Below, one piece after another: positions 40,528-50,090 of a DNA stretch of 64,000 nt; position 1 is the first letter of the stretch, and each line of letters opens with the position of its first letter. Origin of the DNA: Asparagopsis taxiformis (Eukaryota > Rhodophyta > Florideophyceae > Bonnemaisoniales > Bonnemaisoniaceae); the NCBI GenBank assembly GCA_030407315.1, contig JALQPE010002877.1, positions 1 to 64,000 on the forward strand, written 5' to 3'. The notes under the pieces are model-generated. The model saw nothing but the letters and a program-made list of their open reading frames with translations, searched no databases and had not been told where the DNA came from. Position numbers and translations under genes: made by a program.

Positions 40528-41292
40528 ATGGAATGCAAGTATGAAGGGTGCTTCTACTACTGCGTAGATGCTTATGCGCTCGCGCTGCATGAGCGAACGT
40601 GTCGCTACCGTTTCAACCCCTCTCCCCAACATTTCAACAACGCTCGTGTCCCTGCCGTCACCCATGAGCCTGCTCGAAACGGCGACCATGATTCCCCGCA
40701 ACCCAGCTCCCCAGACCCAGAATCTGGTCGTGCTTGCTCCAGCCACTCACCCTGTGACGCTCCACTGCCACCAACCTCAACCCCCTCCCGCGCAGACCTC
40801 CTCGTGCAATCCCTCGCCGCCAGTCTCACAACCCTCGAGTACAAGGCCGGCGCTGGCCGCGTGAGCGAAGTCATCACCATCCTACAAGACCCCGCATTCT
40901 CCCTAGAAAAGTTCAACAGCGCCGTTCGCACCGTAGAAGAATGTCGCCACGTTACCGCTTCCATGGTCGAAACACATTTCCGCACCGAAGGTTACAAGAG
41001 CCACATCATTCCAGACAAAACTGGTAAGTACTCGGCACAGCTGTACCTCCGCGACCCAGTCGACATGCTCCGCAGGCAGTTAGCACTGGCTAACGACCAA
41101 AATACTCTCTTCCACCCCTCCCCACAGACCGCCCCAGACGGCACCGCAATTTTTTCTCATCCCCTACACACACAATTCGCGAAAACGCTGCACCAGGTTA
41201 CTAGACAGCGCGTGCAGCTCTCGGAAGATCCACAGGTCGTATGGGCAGAGGAAACTGATCCCACACCTTCCTCCTTTGCCGGCCTCCTCTAA
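40528..41292 (+). CDS. Plavaka-like transposase, N-terminal part (ends at in-frame TAA)
   Basis: This 254-residue ORF opens with a C2HC-type zinc finger (MECKYEGC, ALHERTC) like that at the N-terminus of Plavaka-group transposases. A P/S-rich stretch follows, then the region YLRDPVDMLRRQLA and PDGTAIFSHPLHTQF, typical of the segment before the catalytic core. The TAA at 41290-41292 falls just before the first catalytic motif, and the next ORF continues in the same frame. A GTAAGT with a later CCCACAG (41024-41129) looks like an intron, but the sequence between them is conserved coding. Confidence 0.75.
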   Translation: MECKYEGCFYYCVDAYALALHERTCRYRFNPSPQHFNNARVPAVTHEPARNGDHDSPQPSSPDPESGRACSSHSPCDAPLPPTSTPSRADLLVQSLAASLTTLEYKAGAGRVSEVITILQDPAFSLEKFNSAVRTVEECRHVTASMVETHFRTEGYKSHIIPDKTGKYSAQLYLRDPVDMLRRQLALANDQNTLFHPSPQTAPDGTAIFSHPLHTQFAKTLHQVTRQRVQLSEDPQVVWAEETDPTPSSFAGLL

Positions 41293-43569
41293 GTGTACTC
41301 CGACAAGAGCAGCACAAGCCTCAAGAGCTCCGCAATCGTCGCATACCCCATACACGTCACATTGCTCAACTTCTCCGCCCCCCTCCGTCGCCACTGCATC
41401 CGTACCGGCCTCACCATCGTCGGGTATCTTCCGTACATTGTTAACCCTTCGTCCAACGCCTTGTTCGGTGATGAAATGCCGACAACCTCTAGTTCTGCTA
41501 GTCGCGCTCGCAAAATTGATATTCTTCATAAAGCACTCGAAAAAGTGTTTTCGTCCCTATCCACCGCGTTCTCTTCCGGGTTCCCCTGCACAGACTCCAC
41601 TGCAACTGCCCGCCAATGCTTTCCCATCCTAGCCAATTATTGCTGCGACTTTCCAGAGGCCAAAGAGCTGTCATGCACTCGCAACAGCACTACCACCACA
41701 CATCCCTGCCACCGCTGCTACATCCCCGCCACTCAACTTGAATCCAGCGCGCCACACCAGCCCCGCTCCCTCGATGATACACGCTCTGCACGCCAAGAGA
41801 GCGCTCAGGAGCATACAACTGCTCCGCTCGAAGCTCTCTCCCTCCTCGAACAACACTCTGTCCTCGAATCGACCGCTCTTTTACCCACCAACAGTCCGCT
41901 AGACCCCTACAACATTTTCTCCTTCGAGCCTCTGCACAATCTCCACCTCGGCATCTCAAAGCTCATCAAACAGTGCATTGTCCACCGCCTCAGCTCCCCA
42001 GACCTCACCACCACCACTGCCTCCCATTCCGGGACACCTCGCACCTTCAAGAAGGTGAAAAATCCATCCTCGCCGGCCTCAAACAGCATTCTGTCCGCTA
42101 TCGAACGCGACTACTACATCACCGGTCTTCATGTCGACTTCTCCAAGGGTGAGAAGGGCACCAATTTGAACGGCCTCTTCACGGAGGACGGCATACGCGG
42201 CATGCTCGCAGCCAAAGACTATCACCATGTCGACATGGTGTTCCCTTTCATCGCAGCATTCATTGACACATGCTGTGACGAAGTAGAGACAGCCCCCCTC
42301 ACTTCCATCTGCACGCAATACTCTGACCTCGTCGCATGGGTCATGAAACGCGGTCGCATCAAGCACTGGACTGCCGCCGAACTAGAAAGCCTCCAGAACT
42401 CCATTTCCTATTTCAAACAATCAATGCTCTCCACCCTCGGCCCATTCCACACCACAGGTCTCAAAACTTTCAAGTTCCATCTTCTTGACCATCTTCCCGG
42501 TGACTTGCAGAGATATGGCGCCCTGGAACACATTGATGCAGGCCCCTACGAACACTCGCATCTTCTGTTCAAACAGAGTTATAGGAAAACCTCTCGAAGG
42601 CGCTCCACAGCCATGGAAGAGACTATTCGCCACATGGAATTCTCCTTGGCCACTACAACTGGTCACACCCCATCCAACACATTGGGAAACCCACGGATGA
42701 TATCGCCCACAGACGGTGCAGTACTCGTTCGCGACGGATTCACCGTTGCACTGCACGACTTTGCCTCCCTGCTGCCCGATGCAACCCTCCTCGTTGCAGA
42801 TATCGACGGACAGCCCGATCCTGCCACTCTTTTGCCTCTGCACAACTCCTCGTTCCCGTCTGGCACCATAACGCTATTCCAGCAACTCGGTGACACAGCT
42901 GCACAAGCGTTCCTCACCCTCGCTAGACTGCGCGCCACGGCAGAAGGCCCTCCAATACATGACATGGACATTTCCGTCACCGTGGTAAAGTCCGCCTACG
43001 TCATGGGAGGGTACGTCCCAGATGCCGACGACTTTGACCCGCACAGTGGCATGCTTCGCCCCACAAACGTGTCGAGGCACAAGCAGCAGCGCGTCTTTGC
43101 AACTTCATCATTCGGCCCCGCAAAGAGATCGCAGTACTCCTTTGTCGTCATCTCCGGAACTGCCGATGACTACAGAACCATATGGGTAGGGCGCGTCCTG
43201 GCACTGGTACGCCTGCAGTCTCCAAACCTGTTTCAACCTGTAGAACTCGCTTTCGTTCAGTATATGACCTGCTTTGCCCCAAAAACCGCTGTGGAAAAAT
43301 CACTTGGGTGCATTTGTTTAAAGTGGTCCACATGGGACCCGGACAACGGATCCGTTGACAGCAATGACACTGCATCCCACAGTGCAGGTGGTCCTTGGTT
43401 TGACCTCATTCCTGCATCTACTATATCTGGCACCGTGCACATCGTACGAAGTAACTTTCCAGTCAAGCCATTTACGAAACAAATGCACTGGTCGGACCAC
43501 CGTTTCTATCTCAACCGCTTCTACACCAACACTGATTACCAGTTCACAGATGATAATGAAGAAGAATAA
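41293..43569 (+). CDS. Plavaka-like DDE transposase, catalytic part
   Basis: The ORF is in frame with 40528-41292 and has no own ATG at its start. VYSDKSST (D4, 41302-41304) is the first catalytic motif. CDFPEAKEL (D119) is the second and is followed by the zinc-binding PCHRC. DPYNIFSFEPLHNLHLGISK is the typical segment after it. YEHSHLLFK supplies the third acidic residue (E420). The spacing resembles transposases 1 and 2. The stop codon overlaps an AATAAA signal (43565-43570). Because one TAA splits an otherwise clean frame, this is a single gene with either a recent nonsense mutation or readthrough. Confidence 0.8.
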   Translation: MYSDKSSTSLKSSAIVAYPIHVTLLNFSAPLRRHCIRTGLTIVGYLPYIVNPSSNALFGDEMPTTSSSASRARKIDILHKALEKVFSSLSTAFSSGFPCTDSTATARQCFPILANYCCDFPEAKELSCTRNSTTTTHPCHRCYIPATQLESSAPHQPRSLDDTRSARQESAQEHTTAPLEALSLLEQHSVLESTALLPTNSPLDPYNIFSFEPLHNLHLGISKLIKQCIVHRLSSPDLTTTTASHSGTPRTFKKVKNPSSPASNSILSAIERDYYITGLHVDFSKGEKGTNLNGLFTEDGIRGMLAAKDYHHVDMVFPFIAAFIDTCCDEVETAPLTSICTQYSDLVAWVMKRGRIKHWTAAELESLQNSISYFKQSMLSTLGPFHTTGLKTFKFHLLDHLPGDLQRYGALEHIDAGPYEHSHLLFKQSYRKTSRRRSTAMEETIRHMEFSLATTTGHTPSNTLGNPRMISPTDGAVLVRDGFTVALHDFASLLPDATLLVADIDGQPDPATLLPLHNSSFPSGTITLFQQLGDTAAQAFLTLARLRATAEGPPIHDMDISVTVVKSAYVMGGYVPDADDFDPHSGMLRPTNVSRHKQQRVFATSSFGPAKRSQYSFVVISGTADDYRTIWVGRVLALVRLQSPNLFQPVELAFVQYMTCFAPKTAVEKSLGCICLKWSTWDPDNGSVDSNDTASHSAGGPWFDLIPASTISGTVHIVRSNFPVKPFTKQMHWSDHRFYLNRFYTNTDYQFTDDNEEE

Positions 43570-43646
43570 ATCTAAATCGCAGCACTCTATTGATAATGTA
43601 CTACATGATAAGCCTTCTAGTCAACGTCACATTTACTGCACTAATT

Positions 43647-44252
43647 TCAACCATCCTCCATTACGCCAAAACCGTTATCAGCAGTGGCTGCATGGCGCCG
43701 CTCCATGCCCCCATACTGTGCGGCATTGATTTCGACATTCAGGTTTGCACTCAGGTGTCCAGCATATGGGTCAACGACGAAAAGTTCTGCACCAATTAGT
43801 CCTTGCGCAATCACACAATCCATTACAGCACCGAGGTTTGACGTAATATGCGATTGAATCCAATCCTCGGACACTAGAACAAGTGATGAGCAACGGTTTA
43901 CATCATCAACGACATGAACAATTCCAGACCCCTCTCCGCTTTGCCACACTTCAACAGCCTCTCTTGTCACAGTACGGCTTGCAAACACATGCCGTGACTG
44001 TGCACTAGTCCGCTGTTTGCTCTCGACAACGTCCGTTTCTTCCCTTGCTTGCGAGCCTTGGAGACAAGACATGCAGTACACCACCATACCAACTAATTGC
44101 TGAAAAGCTACCCCCACATATTGACTGTACCGCCTTGTGAACTCCTTCTGCCGTGCACCTCCTTTCCCCTTCGGTTCATCCAAACACTCCACAGTAGTCA
44201 CTAGCCAAGCATCCAGGCGCGCCAGCGTTAGTATGCTCGTCTCTATGTCCAT
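43647..44252 (-). CDS. Accessory ORF C, overlapping start
   Basis: The ATG at 44252 overlaps the stop of the preceding ORF as TAATG. The 201-residue product has a helical N-terminus (LARLDAWLVTTVEC, YSQYVGVAFQQLVGMVV) resembling the C-terminal part of the ORF at 22523-23341 (VALNFAVAYTQC, YSLQFIYILAYGFRTI). No enzyme motif is seen. It is probably the last part of a three-ORF accessory gene. Confidence 0.55.
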   Translation of the reverse strand: MDIETSILTLARLDAWLVTTVECLDEPKGKGGARQKEFTRRYSQYVGVAFQQLVGMVVYCMSCLQGSQAREETDVVESKQRTSAQSRHVFASRTVTREAVEVWQSGEGSGIVHVVDDVNRCSSLVLVSEDWIQSHITSNLGAVMDCVIAQGLIGAELFVVDPYAGHLSANLNVEINAAQYGGMERRHAATADNGFGVMEDG

Positions 44253-45151
44253 TACTTGTTCTGGTCGTATCGAATACCCCTGAAGATGTCCAGCACATTC
44301 ACAGCTACTCGGTTGCTAAACCATGCATCACCATTCACTTCCATTTCGAAGCTGTCAGGAACCATGCCTTTGCTGTATCGCAGCTCTGAGAACGGTGCCG
44401 TTCGCCACCTCCCCATATCCAAATCACCGTTGCTTTCCCGTTTCAAAAGCTTCTCAGACGCTTCGCGCTTTTGATCCTCTCGCTCGTCCATCTCAGCTCG
44501 CGTCGTCAGCATCGTGCATCTAGACATTAATTTCGTGTACCCCAGCGAACCGAACAATCTGTCCCTCGCATTACGCTTCCGTGCACTCATCACGTCGGAC
44601 AGTTTCTGCGTCACCTTCACTTTCAATTCCTTGCTCCCCGCCACAGCCTCTTGACAGCACACACGCTGCTCCTCATCGGAAAACACATCACACCACGGAC
44701 TTTGACGCAGTACGTGTCGCACCAAGTCATTCAGCAGATCACTCTCGTCTCTGTACGAAGGTGTATACCACTGCAGATTCTTGATGATGTAGCCCGGAGG
44801 GGTAGCAATATATCCTACACCGTTTTCGCTCCAAAGTGTCCCTTCTACCGGCTCTACCTCGATGGTACGTCCAGTCCAACGTCTCTGCGTTTGTTCCGCT
44901 ATAGGGTCCAGCTCCATAGTCTCGTTCTTGCACCACTTTGTCAGGTTTTCCTCAACCGCCCTAAGAACTCCAAGGTATTTCACAGGAATGGCTTTCTGTA
45001 TTTTCGACTTACCGCCACCGTGATCACTGATTCTACCTGTTCTCGCAATTGCAGTAAGGCTGGCATTTTCCGCCTGCAGAGTTTTCACCTTAGCCTCCAA
45101 CGCAACTATCTCCGTGGTGAGCGCCTTGTTTGCTATGTCCTGGCTAAACAC
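44252..45151 (-). CDS. Accessory ORF B, entered by apparent -1 shift at a slippery heptamer
   Basis: The frame begins with GTG and has no ATG for about 78 codons, so it is unlikely to be started independently. The upstream ORF ends in a coiled coil (KKKIAELEKK). At 45157-45151 its codons read A AAA AAG, the classical -1 slippery heptamer, in the right phase. A -1 slip would continue the coiled coil into VFSQDIANKALTTEIVALEA. The downstream part contains helical sequence related to the ORF at 22523-23341. The function is unknown. The same seven-A run could also be a homopolymer miscall. Confidence 0.6.
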   Translation of the reverse strand: MFSQDIANKALTTEIVALEAKVKTLQAENASLTAIARTGRISDHGGGKSKIQKAIPVKYLGVLRAVEENLTKWCKNETMELDPIAEQTQRRWTGRTIEVEPVEGTLWSENGVGYIATPPGYIIKNLQWYTPSYRDESDLLNDLVRHVLRQSPWCDVFSDEEQRVCCQEAVAGSKELKVKVTQKLSDVMSARKRNARDRLFGSLGYTKLMSRCTMLTTRAEMDEREDQKREASEKLLKRESNGDLDMGRWRTAPFSELRYSKGMVPDSFEMEVNGDAWFSNRVAVNVLDIFRGIRYDQNK

Positions 45152-45960
45152 TTTTTTTCCAGCTCCGCGATCTTCTTCTTCTGCGCATTGATGCGACTCG
45201 CCATTAAATCGATGGATTCCGGCGGATGCAACCTCTCTGCCCTCACCGTCCCCCCATCTCCCACGCTATCGGGATTATGATGTCCTCCATCGGCAATAGC
45301 CTGACGTCGCGGGGGCGTTACGCGCATATTTGGCACCAATGACAGTCTGTTGTGACGAGGCCCGCACTCCGGCTGCTCTCTCCCCTCAGTACCACCTGAC
45401 CGCCGATGATAGTTGGCATCCTGTGAACGTTGCTCAGAAACAACATCCCTTGCCGCTATCCTCGGGTCCCTGACTGCATTACCAGCTGGGGCTGATGTAC
45501 TCGGCATAGTTGGCGCAGTGGGGGTCACAGCCTCCAGTGTCTCGGAAACCCCCGGCTGGGACTCCGTCTGCAGCACCTCCGCATCTGCCAACCCGGGAGG
45601 AACTACCTTTGCCATAGCACTCTGCCGCAATTCCAACATGTTTTGAGCCACTATCATGTCATCATCATGATGTTCACTGTCCTTGCGAGCACGCTTGCCT
45701 CGGTCAAGCCCCATCTCTCTCCGCGCCGTTCCTCCTTCCTCACTTTCTCGCTGCGGATCCCCAGTTCTGCGCCGGTCCGTCTTGCGACTACCGGACCGCG
45801 GTTCAATGCTGCCGGTAGACCCAGACCGCTTCTTCGCACGGGATTGTCGGGCATTCGATACAGCAGCTGCTGACCGGGTTTTCTGGAGGCCCGGAGGCTT
45901 TGGAGCTTTCTTCGCAATACGCGGCGGCATAATGAAGCTTTCCCCGAAGCGATGGTACAA
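45133..45960 (-). CDS. Accessory ORF A: basic, disordered protein with C-terminal coiled coil
   Basis: The product has 275 residues. The N-terminus is very basic (KKAPKPPGLQKTRSAAAV, RAKKRSGSTG, RKTDRRRTGD) and should be nuclear or nucleic-acid binding. The middle is P/T/S-rich. The last 25 residues form the beginning of a coiled coil (INAQKKKIAELEKK) that continues in the -1 frame ORF downstream. No enzyme domain is seen. Confidence 0.55.
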   Translation of the reverse strand: MYHRFGESFIMPPRIAKKAPKPPGLQKTRSAAAVSNARQSRAKKRSGSTGSIEPRSGSRKTDRRRTGDPQRESEEGGTARREMGLDRGKRARKDSEHHDDDMIVAQNMLELRQSAMAKVVPPGLADAEVLQTESQPGVSETLEAVTPTAPTMPSTSAPAGNAVRDPRIAARDVVSEQRSQDANYHRRSGGTEGREQPECGPRHNRLSLVPNMRVTPPRRQAIADGGHHNPDSVGDGGTVRAERLHPPESIDLMASRINAQKKKIAELEKKCLART

Positions 45961-46115
45961 TCGGATTGCACGAGATACAAAAAAGATTCCTGTATAGTGT
46001 CGGTAACCACAACGGTCTGCGATGAACGTTCAGGTCAGGTCAAGTACCGGAGGATACGCCAACAGCCCAGATTGTATACGGTAGGCAGTCATCAACAGTA
46101 TTTAATGAGGTACAA

Positions 46116-46361
46116 TTACAGCTGTCGAGCTAGGCCGCGAGCACCCCTATGTCCGGAAGACGTCCTGATTTGAATTAAAATTTGGGCTATTCTCAAAAAC
46201 ATGCACATGTGAACATGTTTTTGAGATGGGGGTGTGCCGTACGGCACAATCGACCCGCTGAAATCGATGTTTTTTGCAATATTTTTTCTGCCCTGAATTG
46301 TAGAATTTCTGGGCTGGACAGCAATGCAACTGAGCTGGACATCCACCGGGCGTCCATTTCA
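46116..46361 (+). repeat. Left terminal inverted repeat
   Basis: It pairs with 50091-50359. It contains an internal hairpin (CTCAAAAACATG ... CATGTTTTTGAG, 46192-46225) and a GTGCCGTACGGCAC palindrome, both conserved in the other copy. Confidence 0.9.
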
Positions 46362-46589
46362 ACTTGGTCGTGTATTTTGCATCTGCACGCATAACAGCAA
46401 TCAACCAGTCAGGTTCACTGCTCGGACGAAGTGCACCTGGAGTGGGAACGATTGGTTTTTGACAGGCGAGTACTGCTGAATAGGTTTCACCCTGGACTAA
46501 TGGTGGCTGGACATGCTGCATTATATGATATACTTCAACTCTGGAACGTAGCTTTATTTGTAGTCGAAATGAAAACATCTTTCGTGACC

Positions 46590-48926
46590 CTAATTCCATG
46601 CTCTAAACGCTGTCCCATAATGAACGTAGAGCTCCTGCCCTGGACGGATATCGCGGATTGCACGTACTACGATGATCTTCGGATTTTCTAGGTCCTTCGC
46701 CTTGAGCTTCTTCCCCGTCGAACCGCTGCTGTAGTTCTCGACAAACTCGACGTTGCCCATCCGCCTGGTGTCTTCCGCCGGAGTGTCCTCACCTCGCAAA
46801 TACCGCGGGTCGTTGATGAACTGCGCCGAACAGAACGGAGCCGGAACAATCCAAATTGGATGCTCGATGTTTTCGTCGTCCTCCGCTGTTGCATACAGCT
46901 TGATGGCATACATCAAGAATGTTTCCTTCGTTATCGCCATGTGACCCTCTCCGTACGCGAACCTCATCGACTCCTTGCTCATATCAGAGTACACAACAGT
47001 TCCGTAGTATGCACATACTTCGTCGCCAACATTAAATGTCTGTTCAGCGAAGAGCCCTCTTCCTGCATTTGGATGCTTAATCAGCGATGGTCGAACGCTC
47101 AATTTTTTCGCAACACAATCGTGTGCCCGCATCACGCGAGGGTTTTCAGTTTGCAACCAGCGGCGCAGGGAAGGTGGCCAATAATGTACCGGTTTTTCCA
47201 TGTGCTCGTGCGACGCAATCGACTCTGGGCACAGCTGCCAGAGGTACTGCCGAATATATTTCGGGAACCTCTGGTACAGGGGAAGGCCAGGTGGGGGTTC
47301 GATGATCCTGCGTTCCCTCTGTGTACGCATCGTGACAGAGGGGGACGCCAAGAACTTCTCAGCACTCTGTTTCGCTTCTGTCGTGACCCTCATGTCAGTG
47401 TTGTTTGAAAGAATTACACGTGACATGACTGCACACAGCTTTGGAAGCGATCGTGCCACACACAATTTGTCCATGTCACTGCCGACGAAAACACGGTGCT
47501 CAGGCAAGCTCATAGCTGCTTTTCCCGTTGCGAAAGTGCCAGAGAATGGATCGACAACAATATCACCAGGCTGTGAATGCTGGCTGATCAACTCCATCAT
47601 GAGAGCGACGCTCTTCTGCTCTGCACGAACTCTGACCGTAGCACCGGTTGTGCTCCTTGTTCGCCACACCATCTCATTCGAATCGATGGCGGGCATATTG
47701 ATGGTGACGTTGCACCACGCCGGGTACGTGCCGTCCATGTATCCGTGGTTCCTATAGGCCATCATCTCGCTTCCGGTCTTGAACGGAACACCTCGCTTCC
47801 AGAAGTGGATAGCGACCTCTGCCATGTTCATGCGTTGGTACCTCTTCCGCCCCGGCATTTGATAGAGGTGCCCAGGTAGTCGGACAAACAACAGAGGTAC
47901 CTCGTCAACGAAGAAAACTGAATTCCGAACGACGTCCTCCTCCTCCTCCTCCTCCTCATCCGCACTTTCTTCGCCACTGTGCTGCGATGCTTCGGAGTCC
48001 GAATTCATGGACGTAACCTCTTCTTCATCCGACCCGTCATCACTGGCAGCATCATCGGTTGGGCCTTCTGACTGCGGTCCTTTGTACGTTTCCAAGTAAT
48101 GGAAACATTCGTAGAACTGCAAAACGGAGCAGAACACGATGCCGTGGCCACCGGGGCGCAACAGCTCGTCAAACACTTCGATGCTAGCCTGCATATCTTC
48201 TGCAGTTAGCCTGTCGTACGAAGAGTTGGAATCGTTCCTCTTACGACGAACATTGTAGGGCGGATCAGTCAGAATGAGCTGAACGTTGCCCGTGATGGGC
48301 ACGTGTTCTCGGCTCTCGTCGGCACTGACCAAATCTTCGAAAGGGGCGTCGTACACCCGGCAATACTGACTCATTTTCGAAAGAAAGTCCTTTGCGAGAG
48401 CCTGCCCTTCACTTTCCTGCTCTTCTGTCGCATGGGGTGACGGTGACGGGGGAGACGGCCCTTGGGCAGTAAGACTGGTCCTCCCAGGTCCAAGTTGAAG
48501 CCTGGTTGTGTGCCTTGTCGACGGAACCAAACCTCTCCCTCCTGTGTTGCGACGAGTGGGAGTGTCATCAACCGGCTTGGGGACCTTTTCTGCGTCCGCG
48601 GCTTGTGGTGCCGGGCGGAGGACAGCCATAACGTCTTCGTCGAGGGTGTCAAAGTACGCTGGCAGCTTGTCCGGATTTCCGCTTGACAAGTATATTTCCA
48701 GCGCCCCCCAGCGGTCGGACTCCGGCCAGGTGTACAGGTCCGGGTTGACGATAAGAAACTGCAACCGGTCGAAGAACTTCCTCACAAGGTACCTAAATGC
48801 ACTGTGCTGCGCACTGGTTCTTGTCTCTACTTTTCCACCATATCCATCAGGATGAGATAGGGGAGCTTTGTCGTGGTAGAGATCTAGCTTCTGCTCCATC
48901 GGTGCGAATAGACCTTCATCGAGCAC
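46590..48926 (-). CDS. Beta-class DNA methyltransferase fused to SET domain
   Basis: The 778-codon frame opens with GTG; the first ATG is at 48899. Motif IV is DPPYNVRR (D221), and motif I is DPFSGT (D459-T464), the beta-class order. Between them is an acidic run (ESADEEEEEEED). A SET domain follows: AGRGLFAEQTFNVGDEVCAYYG, FINDPRYL, and IRDIRPGQELYVHYG near the end. This single-frame fusion proves the methyltransferase and SET modules belong together. The frame is also open upstream past an in-frame TAG to 49295 and past a TGA to an ATG at 49784, so it is the C-terminal part of a longer interrupted gene. No ParB box is seen. Confidence 0.85.
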   Translation of the reverse strand: MLDEGLFAPMEQKLDLYHDKAPLSHPDGYGGKVETRTSAQHSAFRYLVRKFFDRLQFLIVNPDLYTWPESDRWGALEIYLSSGNPDKLPAYFDTLDEDVMAVLRPAPQAADAEKVPKPVDDTPTRRNTGGRGLVPSTRHTTRLQLGPGRTSLTAQGPSPPSPSPHATEEQESEGQALAKDFLSKMSQYCRVYDAPFEDLVSADESREHVPITGNVQLILTDPPYNVRRKRNDSNSSYDRLTAEDMQASIEVFDELLRPGGHGIVFCSVLQFYECFHYLETYKGPQSEGPTDDAASDDGSDEEEVTSMNSDSEASQHSGEESADEEEEEEEDVVRNSVFFVDEVPLLFVRLPGHLYQMPGRKRYQRMNMAEVAIHFWKRGVPFKTGSEMMAYRNHGYMDGTYPAWCNVTINMPAIDSNEMVWRTRSTTGATVRVRAEQKSVALMMELISQHSQPGDIVVDPFSGTFATGKAAMSLPEHRVFVGSDMDKLCVARSLPKLCAVMSRVILSNNTDMRVTTEAKQSAEKFLASPSVTMRTQRERRIIEPPPGLPLYQRFPKYIRQYLWQLCPESIASHEHMEKPVHYWPPSLRRWLQTENPRVMRAHDCVAKKLSVRPSLIKHPNAGRGLFAEQTFNVGDEVCAYYGTVVYSDMSKESMRFAYGEGHMAITKETFLMYAIKLYATAEDDENIEHPIWIVPAPFCSAQFINDPRYLRGEDTPAEDTRRMGNVEFVENYSSGSTGKKLKAKDLENPKIIVVRAIRDIRPGQELYVHYGTAFRAWN

Positions 48927-48932
48927 GTCAAA

Positions 48933-49295
48933 CTAATGCTCACTGCTGTCGAAAATGATGTACGGCGCCATCAACACTTCGAAGCTGGAAAACTTTGCGG
49001 CGAAGGCCACATCGGTCCAAGCATGGTATAAAACTTGAACCACGTAACAAGCTCGATTAGTGCTTTTCCGATGGGCTGGGACGCGTGCGGCTTCGTTCCC
49101 CTCTTCGGCCGCGTCGCCTATTCGGCGACGCGGCAGGTTCTTGTTGTGATTTCGGATGATAGAAAACGCTTGGAAATACATCAATACATCGAACGTTTCC
49201 GGTGGAGCAAGACCGAAGGCGCTTGGTTCCCCGCGCTGCGGCGCCTGCAGTGGCGAAGGAAGCATGTTACATCCAATAAGGAAGGTCTGCGGCAC
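48933..49295 (-). CDS. Middle segment of the interrupted methyltransferase-SET gene
   Basis: It is in the same frame as the flanking segments and is separated from the next by a TAG (48935-48933). It has no ATG at its start. Sequence such as YVVQVLYHAWTDVAF resembles LRLWQMFCHAWGLNAE in the ParB-methyltransferase at 17323-20190, supporting its coding nature. A perfect hairpin (GCCGCGTCGCC...GGCGACGCGGC, near 49109-49136) lies within it. Confidence 0.5.
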   Translation of the reverse strand: MPQTFLIGCNMLPSPLQAPQRGEPSAFGLAPPETFDVLMYFQAFSIIRNHNKNLPRRRIGDAAEEGNEAARVPAHRKSTNRACYVVQVLYHAWTDVAFAAKFSSFEVLMAPYIIFDSSEH

Positions 49296-49322
49296 GATCC
49301 CAGAAAGGATGCAGTGCTCAAC

Positions 49323-49784
49323 TCATTGCCCGATACGCTCATCCTGTCTTGAAAACTCGGCAATGGGTAATGCCAGACGAACAATCTGCTTGGCTCGCTC
49401 AACGTTCATCTCTGCCATGACGATTTCGGCAACATCCGCCTCGACTCCAGCATTCTTCGAACGACCGCTGAAGGCCATGCTGAGTCGACCTTGCAGCGCC
49501 ACAAATTGTTCTTCCGTGCCCTGCGCAACCCAAGCGCCAAGGTCCGCGTATGTGAAACCTCCCGGCTTGTCCGTCAAGTCTGCGAAACTTGAGTGGGCGA
49601 ATAAATCCAGCAAGAGGCGGAGGAAGTCTTTGCCAGCGAGAGTAGTTTCGCGGGCGGCGCGACCTACGTTTCGACGTGTACCCATGTCACTAGAATCCTC
49701 CCAAGGGCTAGCGGGTTCGCGCAGAATTGGCACGGTTGCGTCGTCAACGATCGGATTGCTGTTGCGCCTGCGCTTATTCGTCAT
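49323..49784 (-). CDS. N-terminal segment of the interrupted methyltransferase-SET gene
   Basis: It starts with a true ATG at 49784 and a basic NLS-like tail (MTNKRRRNS). The rest is helical with no recognisable domain. It ends at an in-frame TGA (49325-49323), after which the same frame continues. Alone it could be a small helical protein; more likely it is the start of the interrupted gene. Confidence 0.5.
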   Translation of the reverse strand: MTNKRRRNSNPIVDDATVPILREPASPWEDSSDMGTRRNVGRAARETTLAGKDFLRLLLDLFAHSSFADLTDKPGGFTYADLGAWVAQGTEEQFVALQGRLSMAFSGRSKNAGVEADVAEIVMAEMNVERAKQIVRLALPIAEFSRQDERIGQ

Positions 49785-50090
49785 AATGGAATGAGTGGAA
49801 ATTCGGTACAGGATGGCGACCGCTCGGCGAGACAGTCAAATTTGACGACGTATCTCGTGACGTTTGCACTCTTTCGTGAGGAACACTGGTTGATATCGAA
49901 CGGAACAGAGTATACGGGTACACAGCACTGGAAAGGTCTTGAAACCCGTAACCGGTGTAGGTAATAAGTTGTGACGGATACGTGGTAGAGAAAAAATTTT
50001 AAAAAGATTGTGATTCCCTGTCTTTGAGTGTTGTACTGCACGGCCGCCAGTCACATAGGTTGTCACAGGTGCATCACGCTTACCAGGTGA

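Noticed and set aside
41024..41129. GTAAGT...CCCACAG pattern resembling an intron in the Plavaka-like gene
   Set aside because: The enclosed sequence is open and encodes YLRDPVDMLRRQLA-type residues expected in this transposase group, so it is coding.
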